The notes beneath the pieces were generated by a model that searched no databases, was not told where the DNA came from, and worked only from the letters and a program-made list of their open reading frames with translations. Shown here one piece after another: positions 1-8,733 of a DNA stretch of 64,000 nucleotides (within the stretch, counting starts at the first letter, position 1; each line of letters starts with the position of its first letter). The DNA comes from Caulobacter endophyticus (GTDB taxonomy: Bacteria; Pseudomonadota; Alphaproteobacteria; Caulobacterales; Caulobacteraceae), in contig NZ_JARQWV010000001.1 of the NCBI RefSeq assembly GCF_029543245.1, positions 124,001-188,000 on the forward strand, in the 5' to 3' direction. Both the position numbers and the translations under genes were made by a program.

Positions 1-1188
1 CCAGTCTAACGCCAGGGCATAGTTGCGCAGCCGGCTGCCTCCGCTGGACACTCCGACATTCATGCTGGTCTGGACGAGGTTGTCCTGCGGGCGGCTTGGA
101 TCGACCGGGCCGCCGGCCGCGGAGCTCGACACGCGGTAGGCCCAGCCTCCGTCGTTCTGCGCGGCCATGACCCCGGCCAATTCGGAATTGACGAAGCCTC
201 GGTTCTCGTAGGCGGCGGCCACATAGAGGCCGAACCGGTCGCCGGCCCCGAAGCGGCGGCCATGCTCGATCCGGGCGCTGTCGCCAACGCCCGACCTGCC
301 GTAGTCACGCGCACGGGCTTCCACCCGGCCGCCGACGGTGATCGCGGTCCACGGCGCCCGCGCGGTGTCCGCGGGTCCAGGTGTGCGGAAGTCCAGCGCC
401 GCGCCGATGAAATCGCCGTCCATGTCGGCCCGACCGGTCTTGTGCACCACCACGGTCTCGAAGGCCCCCGGGGGCAGCAGGTTCAGCTGGATCCCGCGCG
501 AGTAAGGCAGGCCCTGGGCCACCGAGACGCCGTTGATCATGCTGAGATTGTACTCGGCGTTCAGTCCCCGATAGGCCGCATACAGCCCCTCGCCGCGCGA
601 CGCGGAGTCGATGCCGCCGATGAAGGAGCGCCCCGTGTTGATCACCGTCATGCCCGGCAGGTCGCCCAGGGCTTCCGACAGGTTCTGCGCCGCACCCCGC
701 TCCATGTCGTCCCGCGTCAGCCGACGGACCGGCGCGGTCTCGGCCAGATCGGCCGCGATGCGGCGCTCGACGTCGTCGGTCTTCCAGCGCGCGCCGGTAA
801 CCAGCACCGGCGCGAGTTCGGCGGGCGACGACTCGGCGGGGGGCTTCACAGGCTGGGGCGGACGCGGTCGCGCGATGATGACGAAGGTCCGCTCGTCAAC
901 CCGGCGCGCCTCGAAGCCGGTCTCGGATAGCGCCAGGTCGAAGGCGCTGCGGACCTCGATCCGGCCGGTAACGGGGCGGCTCCGGCGTCCCTCCAGACTC
1001 TGGGCCGAGAACAGGACCTGGACCCGCCCCTGCCGCGCCAGCTCGCGCAGGGCCAGAGCCAGGGACTGGGCGGGAACGTCGAAACTCTGGACCGCGCCGG
1101 CGGCCTGGGCCGCCGAAGACGGAAGGGCCGCGATCACGGCCGCGCCGCCCAGAACTCGTAGAAAAGCGTGACGGCCGCCACGGCCCAT
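1..1188 (-). CDS. TonB-dependent receptor with N-terminal STN domain (C-terminus outside window)
   Basis: The reading frame is open from ATG at 1188 to the window edge (396 codons), so the barrel C-terminus is missing. The N-terminus has a signal peptide ending near AAQAA. It is followed by a secretin/TonB short N-terminal (STN) domain at about residues 35-105 (FDVPAQSLALALRELARQG), the signalling domain of transducer receptors. A TonB plug starts near residue 125 (LAPVLVTGARW) and includes SEALGDLPGMTVINTGR. STN receptors pass a ligand signal to a FecR-type protein, which controls a FecI-type sigma factor; both partners are encoded divergently at 1329-2809. The substrate cannot be told from the sequence. 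Family assignment is firm. Confidence 0.9.
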   Translation of the reverse strand, partial: MGRGGRHAFLRVLGGAAVIAALPSSAAQAAGAVQSFDVPAQSLALALRELARQGRVQVLFSAQSLEGRRSRPVTGRIEVRSAFDLALSETGFEARRVDERTFVIIARPRPPQPVKPPAESSPAELAPVLVTGARWKTDDVERRIAADLAETAPVRRLTRDDMERGAAQNLSEALGDLPGMTVINTGRSFIGGIDSASRGEGLYAAYRGLNAEYNLSMINGVSVAQGLPYSRGIQLNLLPPGAFETVVVHKTGRADMDGDFIGAALDFRTPGPADTARAPWTAITVGGRVEARARDYGRSGVGDSARIEHGRRFGAGDRFGLYVAAAYENRGFVNSELAGVMAAQNDGGWAYRVSSSAAGGPVDPSRPQDNLVQTSMNVGVSSGGSRLRNYALALDW

Positions 1189-1328
1189 CTGAGACGATCC
1201 GTGAAAGAGCTCCGCGACTGCGGGGCTTCTAGGGGGCGGCTGCAATGGAATGATGACATCGGCCACGACTAATTTGGCGGCCTGTCGACAGGCCCGCGTC
1301 TCTTGATTAGAGGCGTGAGCGAGTTCGG
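1189..1328. promoter_or_regulatory. Divergent promoter region with a 16-bp perfect palindrome
   Basis: This 140-bp gap separates the STN receptor (minus) from the ECF sigma gene (plus). It holds the perfect palindrome GGCCTGTCGACAGGCC at 1279-1294, which presents CCTGTC on both strands. The same hexamer, extended to CCTGTCCCCG, occurs upstream of the other FecI/FecR locus at 21356 and 27297. It could be an ECF promoter element or an operator; nothing in the sequence decides between these. Confidence 0.4.
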
Positions 1329-1892
1329 ATGTTTGACGGCGTCGCCCCATCGATGACAGCTTCCCGCAAGCCTGCCGATCCGGCCGCCGAGATCATGGCC
1401 GAGCTTGTCGAGCGCTTCGACGCGCGCCTGCGCCGATACCTCGGCCGCTTCCTCGTCGGCCCCGACGTGGAGGACGCCTTGCAGGACATCTATCTAAGGC
1501 TGACCCGCCTGGCGGCGGGCGTGCCGCCTCCCAGCTTCAACGCCACCTATGTGTTCAAGACCGCCGACAGCGTGGTGCGCGACCTGCGCCGACGCCGGCT
1601 GGGCCGGGGCGGCGACCGCCACGTCGAGCTTCCCGACGACCTAGCGCACGATGCGCCCTCTCCGTTCGACGAGGTTCGCTGGCAGCAGAACGCCGACCTG
1701 CTGCGCCGCGCCATCGCGTCCCTGACCCGCGAGCAGCGGATGGTTCTGATGATGCACCGGGTAGAAGGACTGACATTGGTCGAGATCGCCGAACGGCAGC
1801 GCATCCCGCTGCGGACGACCCAGCGCCTGCTGGCCGACGCGCTCGGCCGCTGCCGGCACAGGCTCAAGGATTGTGGATGGTTCGAGAAGTGA
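1329..1892 (+). CDS. ECF sigma factor, FecI-like
   Basis: RNA polymerase sigma-70 family factor of the extracytoplasmic-function type, 187 residues. Region 2 lies at about residues 25-90 (FDARLRRYLGRFLVGPDVEDALQDIYLRL). Region 4 with its helix-turn-helix is at about 125-180 (LTREQRMVLMMHRVEGLTLVEIAERQRI). It probably transcribes the divergent TonB receptor gene when released by the FecR-like partner that overlaps its 3' end. Starts at 1329 (ATG) or 1353 (ATG, MTASRK) are both possible; I see no strong ribosome-binding site for either. The specific stimulus is unknown. Confidence 0.85.
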   Translation: MFDGVAPSMTASRKPADPAAEIMAELVERFDARLRRYLGRFLVGPDVEDALQDIYLRLTRLAAGVPPPSFNATYVFKTADSVVRDLRRRRLGRGGDRHVELPDDLAHDAPSPFDEVRWQQNADLLRRAIASLTREQRMVLMMHRVEGLTLVEIAERQRIPLRTTQRLLADALGRCRHRLKDCGWFEK

Positions 1893-2809
1893 CCCCGTTC
1901 CGCCCGCCCGCGCGGGACGCCGAGGCCGACGCCTTCGTCGCCGCCCGCCTGGGCGAGGAGCAAGGCGGTAACGCCGCGCCACGCCTGGAGGTGGGCCAGA
2001 TCGCGGACGTCTGGGACGCGCTCGGGCAGCTCGAGGCCGAGGACTTCGCCGTCGAGGAGGCCCGGCCGAGCGTCCAGCACTTCGTGAGCCGCCGCGCCTG
2101 GATCACCGGCGGCGCGATCGCCGCAGGCTTGGCGGCGGGCGGCGTGCTGGTATGGCGCGGACAGCCGGTCGTCTACGAGACCGCCGTGGGCGAACGACGG
2201 ACGCTCGCCCTGCCCGATGGATCGCGGGTAACGCTCAATACCGCCACCCGCCTGTCGGCGCGCTTCGGCGGCGGCCGGCGGCAGATCGTGCTGGAACGGG
2301 GCGAAGCGTTCTTCGACGTAGCCCACGACCAGGGCGCGCCGTTTGACGTGCTGAGCGACGGCGCCCGCGTCCGCGTCACCGGCACGCGCTTCAACGTCTA
2401 TCGCCAGGCCGGCTTCACCGAGGTCGTTCTGCTGCAAGGCGGCGTCGAAGTGGGCCCGGCGAACGGCCCGCAGGCCTATCCGGCTACGCGGCTCCGCGCG
2501 GGCCAGTCCGTGCGGGTCTCGCCCGAAGGACAGACGGACCCGGTCGTCGCGGCCCAAGCCGGGCGGATCGACGATTGGCGTCAGGGGCGGGTCAGCTTCA
2601 ACCGCACCCCCCTCGCCGTCGCTTGCGCCGAGATGAACCGCTACAGCCGCACGCCCCTGCACATCCGGACGCCCGCGCTCGAAAGCCTCGAGATAGACGG
2701 CGTGTTCGAGGCGGGCGACACCGCGGCGTTCGCCAAGGCCATGGCTCGGCTGCACGGCGTGTCGGTCAGGTCCGACGACGGCGCGCTGATCCTCTCGCGG
2801 CGATCCTGA
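1877..2809 (+). CDS. FecR-type anti-sigma/sensor protein
   Basis: Inner-membrane FecR-family regulator of about 310 residues. A short cytoplasmic N-terminal part is followed by one membrane segment at about residues 76-95 (ITGGAIAAGLAAGGVLVW). The periplasmic FecR domain comes next (RTLALPDGSRVTLNTATRLSA, RGEAFFDVAHD, VRVTGTRFNVY), then a C-terminal STN-like module (PLAVACAEMNRYSRTPLHI). It should bind the sigma factor encoded just upstream and receive the signal from the STN domain of the divergent receptor. I use ATG 1877, which overlaps the sigma gene by 16 bases; TTG at 1871 is in the same frame. The overlap suggests translational coupling. Confidence 0.87.
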   Translation: MVREVTPFRPPARDAEADAFVAARLGEEQGGNAAPRLEVGQIADVWDALGQLEAEDFAVEEARPSVQHFVSRRAWITGGAIAAGLAAGGVLVWRGQPVVYETAVGERRTLALPDGSRVTLNTATRLSARFGGGRRQIVLERGEAFFDVAHDQGAPFDVLSDGARVRVTGTRFNVYRQAGFTEVVLLQGGVEVGPANGPQAYPATRLRAGQSVRVSPEGQTDPVVAAQAGRIDDWRQGRVSFNRTPLAVACAEMNRYSRTPLHIRTPALESLEIDGVFEAGDTAAFAKAMARLHGVSVRSDDGALILSRRS

Positions 2810-2852
2810 CGGCCGGCTCCCGCCACGAGATGCAGGAACCGGCCGAGGCGGA

Positions 2853-4034
2853 TCAGTCCTTGACCGCCGGATCCGGCGTCCAGCCGAAGGCGTCCATCAT
2901 CACCTTGAAGAGGTGGGTGTTGGGGAAATAGCCCCGCACGGCCTCAGCGCCTGGACCGATCGCCAGCGCGGCGACCTCCTCGGCGGTGTGGGTGCGGTTG
3001 ATCTGGACGTTCTTCAGGCGAACCAGGTGGTCGTCCTTGCCGGTCGCCTTCCAGGCGTCGTAGCCCTCCAGCAGCGGCTCGCCGCGGCGCCCGTCGTCCA
3101 CTTGCAGGCCGAACGAGTGGTCGGCGGTGAACAGCATCAGGGTGTCGTTCAGATCGACCCGCCCCTGGATCTCGGCCACCAACTTGTCGAAGTCCACGAC
3201 GTTCTGAAGACCCTTGCGGACGTCGTCCGTGTGGGCGTCCCATTCGACTACCAGCAGATAGCCCTTGGGCGAGGCCTGCAGCAGGTCGAGGGCCTTCAGG
3301 GTCGCGGCGCGCACGTCCACATGGTCGCTCACGACCACCGGGCGGGCGTTCGACGCCGGGACCTGGTCGAGTTGGGCGTAGATCGGCCGGCTATGGGCCT
3401 TGCTCAGCTGATCAAAGCCGCCGCCCGCGGCGGCCATCTGCTCGCCGATCTCCTTGCGGCCGGCGCCGATCAGCACGTCGACCCCGTCGCCGAAGCGCGG
3501 CGCGAAGGCCTGGGGAAAGATCTCGCCCCACTTCTTGCGGTCGTTCGAGTGGGCGTAGGTCGCCGCGGGGGTGGCGTCGGCGATCGACTCCGAGGTGACC
3601 ACGGCGGTGCGCAGGCCGTGCTGCTCGGCGTACTCCAGCAGGGTCTTGGTCGGCTGGCCGTCGCGCTTGCCGCGCTCGGCCGCCGGCGACTGGCTGATCA
3701 CCCCGTTGCGCGTCTTCACGCCCGTCATGATCGACGACATGCCGTTGGCCGAGTCAGAGACGAAATGGTCGACGGGCGAGGTCTCGCTTAGGCCGAGGTT
3801 CGGCCAGGCCTGGACGTGCAGCTTCAGCGGCTCGCCATAGCCCAGAAGGCTGGCGGCGTTGATCGACGGAACACCGCCGGCGTCGGCGAGGAACAGGATG
3901 ACGTTCTTGGCGCGCGGCTGCGCCTTGGCGGCCGCCGACGGCTTGGGCGACGGGGCCTGCGCCCAGGCCGCCGGAGCGAGCATCGAGAGCGAGAGCGACA
4001 GCAGCGAGGCGCAGGCCAGAGAGCGTTTCAGCAC
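2853..4034 (-). CDS. Secreted alkaline phosphatase (PhoA superfamily)
   Basis: Phosphomonoesterase of 393 residues with a Sec signal peptide (cleavage near AWAQA, residue 26), so it acts outside the cytoplasm. Visible motifs are the metal-binding Asp51 in NVILFLADAGG, the nucleophile region D94-S95-A96 (VSDSANGMSS), GVKTRNGVI, the metal-site FTADHSFGL and the late His in INRTHTAEE, followed by the typical C-terminal GPGAEAVRGYFPNTHLF. The segment VEWDAHTDD differs from the usual Glu-x4-Asp-x3-His pattern, so metal coordination may vary. It lies 115 bases downstream of the T1SS adhesin operon on the same strand and is convergent with fecR. I saw no Pho box, but phosphate regulation is plausible. 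Confidence 0.88.
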   Translation of the reverse strand: MLKRSLACASLLSLSLSMLAPAAWAQAPSPKPSAAAKAQPRAKNVILFLADAGGVPSINAASLLGYGEPLKLHVQAWPNLGLSETSPVDHFVSDSANGMSSIMTGVKTRNGVISQSPAAERGKRDGQPTKTLLEYAEQHGLRTAVVTSESIADATPAATYAHSNDRKKWGEIFPQAFAPRFGDGVDVLIGAGRKEIGEQMAAAGGGFDQLSKAHSRPIYAQLDQVPASNARPVVVSDHVDVRAATLKALDLLQASPKGYLLVVEWDAHTDDVRKGLQNVVDFDKLVAEIQGRVDLNDTLMLFTADHSFGLQVDDGRRGEPLLEGYDAWKATGKDDHLVRLKNVQINRTHTAEEVAALAIGPGAEAVRGYFPNTHLFKVMMDAFGWTPDPAVKD

Positions 4035-4149
4035 GTCTTGAATCTCCCAGGGCGGAAACTGCCCTTCGAAACCAGCGCTTCTAGCGGCAGCCCCCCGGGT
4101 TTTGTGTGAAATGACTATTACAATGCAGGCCGCGCGGCCTGGCCGGCTG

Positions 4150-5343
4150 TCAGTTCAGCCGCGCCTTCAGCAGCGGCCGCAGAAGATAGCTCAGGACGCT
4201 TCGGCGTCCGGACTGGACGTCGACCTCGGCGACCATCCCCGGCCGAAGCGGAAGCTCCTTGCCGTCGCGGACGAGATAGCTGCGCTCGGTGCGGACCAGG
4301 ACGTTGTAGTAGGCCGTCTTGCCGCGCGGGGTGTCCTCCTCGATCGTGTCCTCGCTGATCTGCTCCACCTGCGCCTTCAGGTCGCCATAGACCGTGTAGT
4401 CGTAGGCGGTGATCTTCACCCGGGCCGGCATGCCCTGGCGGATGAAGGCGACGTCACGCGGCAGGAAGCGGGCCTCGACCAGCAGCTGATCATCGATCGG
4501 CGTCAGCTCCATGATCGGCTCGCCCGGCTGGACGACGCCGCCTCGCGTATTGACCCGCACGTCGTTGACCCGCGCCTTCATCGGCGCCGCCAGACGCGTG
4601 CGCATCAGCTGGTCCTGTCGCTGGTTGAAGATCTGGGTCTGGGCGGCCAGCTCGGCCTTCTTGGTCGCCAGTTCGGTATAGGCTTCCTGCATGTAGGTGT
4701 TGCGCACCTCGGTCTGCCGCCCCTTCAACTGCGCGACCTCCTTGCCCAGCCGCAGGGCTTCGACCTCGCTGACCACGCCCTTGGCCGCCAGGGGCTGCAC
4801 CATCGCCAGCTGGCGTTGGGCGTAGGCGGTCTCCTCACGCAGGGCCTCGAGGGTGGCGTTCAGGTTCTGGCGGCGCGCCGCGAACAGCGCACGTTCGGAG
4901 GCGATCACCGGATCGTCCGCGGGGATGGCGGGCGGAAAGCGGATGGCGCCCTCGCCCAGCACCTCGGCTTCCAGCCGGGCGATGGTCGCGGTCAGGGCCA
5001 GGACCTGGGCCGAGGTCTCCATCGTCGAGGCGGCGAACCTCTTGTCGTCCAGCTGGGCCAGCGGCTGGCCCGCCTGGACGATGTCGCCCTCCCTGACCAG
5101 CAGCTCGCGCAGGATCCCGCCTTCCAGGCTCTGGATCACCTGAAGGCGGCTGCTGGGGATGATCTTGCCCTCGCCGCGCGAGACCTCGTCGATCTTGGCC
5201 AGCGAAGCCCAGGCGACGAACAGCGCGATCAGCCCGACGCCGGCCCACAGCACGGGCCGCGCGGCCGGATGCGCCGAGCCGTCGCGTCCGTCGGCCAGCT
5301 CGCGGCGCAGGCGCTGCTCCACAGGCCCTGCCCCATCAGCCAT
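4150..5343 (-). CDS. T1SS membrane fusion protein (HlyD/LapC family)
   Basis: Periplasmic adaptor of a type I secretion system, 397 residues. A short cytoplasmic N-terminus is followed by one membrane segment at about 31-50 (VLWAGVGLIALFVAWASL). Then come a lipoyl/barrel-sandwich half (GKIIPSSRLQVIQSLEGGILRELLVREGD), a long alpha-helical hairpin rich in Gln and Glu (about 125-270) and a C-terminal beta-barrel half (RPGMVAEVDVQSGRRSVLSYLLRPL). It bridges the inner-membrane ABC protein and the TolC-like channel encoded just upstream. The start overlaps the ABC gene by 8 bases. It is the last gene of the adhesin operon. Confidence 0.92.
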   Translation of the reverse strand: MADGAGPVEQRLRRELADGRDGSAHPAARPVLWAGVGLIALFVAWASLAKIDEVSRGEGKIIPSSRLQVIQSLEGGILRELLVREGDIVQAGQPLAQLDDKRFAASTMETSAQVLALTATIARLEAEVLGEGAIRFPPAIPADDPVIASERALFAARRQNLNATLEALREETAYAQRQLAMVQPLAAKGVVSEVEALRLGKEVAQLKGRQTEVRNTYMQEAYTELATKKAELAAQTQIFNQRQDQLMRTRLAAPMKARVNDVRVNTRGGVVQPGEPIMELTPIDDQLLVEARFLPRDVAFIRQGMPARVKITAYDYTVYGDLKAQVEQISEDTIEEDTPRGKTAYYNVLVRTERSYLVRDGKELPLRPGMVAEVDVQSGRRSVLSYLLRPLLKARLN

Positions 5344-7465
5344 GGACCTGCCCTCCCGCCGTAGCGCCCGACGGGGCGTTGGGCCCGTCGCCGACCAGCC
5401 GCCCCTCGGAAAGCGCGATCACGCGCTGGGTCAGGTCGAGGACCGCGCGTCGATGGGTGGCGACGACCAAGGTCCGCCCCTCGGCCCAGCGGCGCAGGAA
5501 GTCGACGACGCGCCGCTCATTGGCCTGGTCGTAGGCGGCGGTCGGCTCGTCCATCAGCACCACCCGCGGATCCTGCAGCAGCAGCCGCGCCAGGGCGATG
5601 GCCTGCCGCTGGCCGCCCGAAACGCTCTGCGAGCCGGCGATCTGCAGGTCCAGCCCCCGAGGGTGGGCCCGCACGAACCCGCCCAGACCGGCGGCGTCGA
5701 GCGCCTTCAGCAGCTCTTCGTCGTCGCGGCGCTCTCCGTCCAGGGTCAGGTTCTCGCGCAAGGTCCCGTGGAACAGCGCCGCGTCCTGCGGAAGGTAGCC
5801 TATGGCTCGCCGGCGATCCGCAGGCTCGATCTGCGACAGGCCGACGTCGTCCAGCAGGATCCGTCCCGCCGTCGGATCGCCGAACCCCGACAGAGCCCGC
5901 AGCAGGGTCGACTTGCCCGCGCCGTTGCCGCCGATAATCGCGACCCGCTCACCCGCCGGGATGTTCAGCGAGGGCAGGACGAGGATCGGGGGGGCGTCCG
6001 GCGCGGGGCGAACCTCCAGCCCCTCGACGCGATAAGCCCCGCGGACCTCGGGCTTGCGGGTGAAATGACGATCGGCCGGGCGCTCGATCGGCGCGGCCAT
6101 CAGCTGGTCCAGCCCCTCAAGCGCCACCTTGATGTGCTGCCAGCGGGCCAGGATCCCGCCGAACTGCGCGGTCGGCGAGATGGCGCGCGACACCAGCAGC
6201 GAGCAGGCCACCAGGGCCCCCATCGTCATGTGGCCGGCGGCGATCTGGAACACGCCGATCACCACGGCGCCGACATAGGCCAGTTGCTGGACGGCGGCGG
6301 AGGCGTAACCGAGCGTGGCGGAGATCGACCGGCTCTGCGCGCCCGTATCGGCCAGCTGAGCCGACAGCAGGTTCCAGAGGCGCAGGTTGCGTCCTTCGGC
6401 CCGTGCGGCCTTGACCGCCTCCAGATTGTCGACGGTCTCCAGCAGAAGCCCGTGCTTGACCGCCCCCTCACGCAAATTGGCCCGTGACAGAGCGCCGAGC
6501 CTGCGTTGCAGCAGAAAGGCCGGCGCCAGCATCAGCAGCACTCCGGCCGCCGGGGCCAGGGCCACCGGCCCGCCGAGCAAGGCGATGACGGCCAGGAAGG
6601 CCAGAATGAACGGTGCGTCGCTGATAGCCGCCACCGTCGACGAGGTGAAGAACTCGCGAACCGTCTCGAATTCCCGCACCTGGTTGGTGAAGGCCCCCGT
6701 CGAGCCAGGCTTGGCCGACAGACGGATGGACATCACCCGCTCGAACAGCAGGGACGACAGGCGCAGGTCGAGGGCCTTTCCCGTCACGTCCAGCAGATGC
6801 GCGCGCAGCAACCGCAGGCCAAGCTCCGCGACGATGGCCAGGACTACCCCGCCGGCCAGCACCCAGAGGGTCGGGAAGTTGGAGGTCGGCACGACCCGGT
6901 CGTAGACCTGCATGGCGAAAAGCGACGAGCCGATGGCCAGCAGATTGGCGAAGACGGCCGCCACCCCGACCTCCACGAAGGCTGGCCACGCCTCGCCGAC
7001 CACCGGGTGCAGCCAGTGCCGGCCCGGCTGCCTGGCGTAGGCGCCCGCCCGCTCATCGCCCTGATAGATCGGCCGCGCGAAGACGATGGCGCCTTCGTGC
7101 AACTCTTTCAGCGCCTGGCGCGGCAGGGTCTCCTGGCCGCCGCCGGCCTCGGGAACCAGCAGCACCGCCGCCTCTTCGTCGACCCGGACCAGGATGCGCG
7201 TCTCGCCGCCACGTAGCACCACCAGCGCCGGCAGCAGGGACGCCGGCGCCTCGTCGATCGACATCCGCGCCACGCTCGCCGAAAGGCCCGCCCGGCGCAT
7301 GGCGGTGCGCACCTCGGCCAGCGGCAGGCGGCCGCGTTCCAGAGGCAAGCCGTCGCCGAGCTGGGCGACCGAGGCCGGCCGGCCGAGCATCGCAGCCAGC
7401 AGGCTGAGGCCCTCCCTCAGCGGATCGCGCGCCGGGGCCGAGATGTTCAGGCTCACGGCCGTCAT
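5336..7465 (-). CDS. T1SS ABC transporter, LapB-like with inactive C39-like domain
   Basis: Inner-membrane exporter ATPase of 709 residues. The N-terminal ~130 residues form a C39 peptidase-like domain. The catalytic Cys position reads LAAMLGRPASVAQ with no Cys, so it should be a substrate-docking and not a protease domain, as in LapB/HlyB. A transmembrane domain follows (about 150-440), then a nucleotide-binding domain with Walker A GGNGAGKST, signature SVSGGQRQAIALARLLL, Walker B VVLMDEP and a switch His (VVATHRRAVL). It exports the giant adhesin encoded at the head of the operon. It overlaps the tolC-like gene by 4 bases and the HlyD gene by 8. Confidence 0.93.
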   Translation of the reverse strand: MTAVSLNISAPARDPLREGLSLLAAMLGRPASVAQLGDGLPLERGRLPLAEVRTAMRRAGLSASVARMSIDEAPASLLPALVVLRGGETRILVRVDEEAAVLLVPEAGGGQETLPRQALKELHEGAIVFARPIYQGDERAGAYARQPGRHWLHPVVGEAWPAFVEVGVAAVFANLLAIGSSLFAMQVYDRVVPTSNFPTLWVLAGGVVLAIVAELGLRLLRAHLLDVTGKALDLRLSSLLFERVMSIRLSAKPGSTGAFTNQVREFETVREFFTSSTVAAISDAPFILAFLAVIALLGGPVALAPAAGVLLMLAPAFLLQRRLGALSRANLREGAVKHGLLLETVDNLEAVKAARAEGRNLRLWNLLSAQLADTGAQSRSISATLGYASAAVQQLAYVGAVVIGVFQIAAGHMTMGALVACSLLVSRAISPTAQFGGILARWQHIKVALEGLDQLMAAPIERPADRHFTRKPEVRGAYRVEGLEVRPAPDAPPILVLPSLNIPAGERVAIIGGNGAGKSTLLRALSGFGDPTAGRILLDDVGLSQIEPADRRRAIGYLPQDAALFHGTLRENLTLDGERRDDEELLKALDAAGLGGFVRAHPRGLDLQIAGSQSVSGGQRQAIALARLLLQDPRVVLMDEPTAAYDQANERRVVDFLRRWAEGRTLVVATHRRAVLDLTQRVIALSEGRLVGDGPNAPSGATAGGQVHG

Positions 7466-8733
7466 CGGGCGGCCTCTTCAGCTTCAGCTGCGGAAGGCGC
7501 CAGCGCCTCCGCCAGCAATCCCAATTGCGCCGCCGCCCTGTAGCGCAGCCGGAACCGCTCGATGGTCAGTTCCGTGATCTGGCGCTCGGCCGTGACGTGC
7601 TCGGTTTCCATCACCACGAGGTCCTGGATTTCCCTGCGGCCTACGAGAAACTGTTCGCGATAGACCCTGCGAACCCTGTCGGACTCCTGAGACTGGTCGG
7701 CGAAGGCGTCGATGCGGCCGGCCAGGGCCGCATCGAGCGCGCGAAGCGACCCCACGACCCGCCGCAGATCGCGGGCCACGCCTTCGGCGTTCATCTCCGC
7801 CGTTCGGCGCCGCTGCTCCTCGAGCTTGGGTCGTTCGAAGCCGGCCAGTCCCTGGACGCCGAGGCGCAGGCGCAGGGCGACCGCGCGATCCTCGATCAGA
7901 CGTCCGCCGATCTCCCGTCGGTCGACCGAACCCTCGAGGGCAAGACGAGGCCAGCGCCCCGCCTTGGCCTGGCGGACGTCAGCGTCGGCGGCGCGCACCG
8001 CAAGCGCCGCGCGCTGATAGAGGGGTGAGGCCATGATCGCCGCTTCCAGCCCCGGCCCGCCCGCCAGGGGCTCCAGGAATCCGGGAAGCGGCGGCAGCTG
8101 GATTCCGTCGGGAGCCGCGTCGACCAGAAGGCGAAACTGGTCCATGGCGTCGGTCAGTTCCCCCCGCAGCCGGGCGCGCTCGCCCTCCGCGCCGGCCACC
8201 GCCACCCTTACCCGGGCCACCTCGGCCTGGTCGGCATAGCGCCCCTCCACCCGCGTCCGCGCCATCTCGGCCAATTCGCCCAGCCGCTCGAGGTGCGCGT
8301 CCAGCGCGACCAGTTCCACCCGCCGATCGGCGATGTCGAGATAGACTTCCACCACCTGCAAGGCGGCGTTGTCGCGGACCACGCCCAGGTTGGCGCGCTT
8401 CTGATCCAGCACGGCCCGCTTGCCGGCGACCGAACTCCTGACCTGCCCGAAATCGTAGAGCGTCTGGGACAGCGTCACGTCATACTCGACCCCGCCGCCG
8501 GCCGGCCCGGTCGAGGCGTTCAGGGACGGCAGGTAGCCGTTCCGCGCTATCGACACGTCGGCGCGGGCCTGGGCGACCTCGGCCTCGGCGGCCTGGACCT
8601 CAGGCTGGCGGGTCAGGGCGAGCCTGACTGCTTCCGCGACCGAGATCGCCCAGCCTTCGGCGGGAACCAGGACGACGCCGCACATCACGCAAACGGCCAG
8701 ATGAACACCTCCCCGCCGGCGGGTCTGCTTCAT
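7462..8733 (-). CDS. TolC-family outer membrane channel (LapE-like)
   Basis: Outer-membrane efflux/secretion channel of 423 residues. The start at ATG 8733 (MKQTRRRGG) overlaps the adhesin stop as ATGA and gives a signal peptide ending near EGWA. The frame is open further upstream, but that stretch lies inside the adhesin gene. TolC hallmarks include the N-terminal ISVAEAVRLALTRQPEVQAAEAEVAQ, VTLSQTLYDFGQVR and a second repeat (LALEGSVDRREIGG). Coiled-coil helices are expected across the middle. With the downstream ABC and HlyD proteins it completes a dedicated type I secretion machine. Confidence 0.92.
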   Translation of the reverse strand: MKQTRRRGGVHLAVCVMCGVVLVPAEGWAISVAEAVRLALTRQPEVQAAEAEVAQARADVSIARNGYLPSLNASTGPAGGGVEYDVTLSQTLYDFGQVRSSVAGKRAVLDQKRANLGVVRDNAALQVVEVYLDIADRRVELVALDAHLERLGELAEMARTRVEGRYADQAEVARVRVAVAGAEGERARLRGELTDAMDQFRLLVDAAPDGIQLPPLPGFLEPLAGGPGLEAAIMASPLYQRAALAVRAADADVRQAKAGRWPRLALEGSVDRREIGGRLIEDRAVALRLRLGVQGLAGFERPKLEEQRRRTAEMNAEGVARDLRRVVGSLRALDAALAGRIDAFADQSQESDRVRRVYREQFLVGRREIQDLVVMETEHVTAERQITELTIERFRLRYRAAAQLGLLAEALAPSAAEAEEAAR

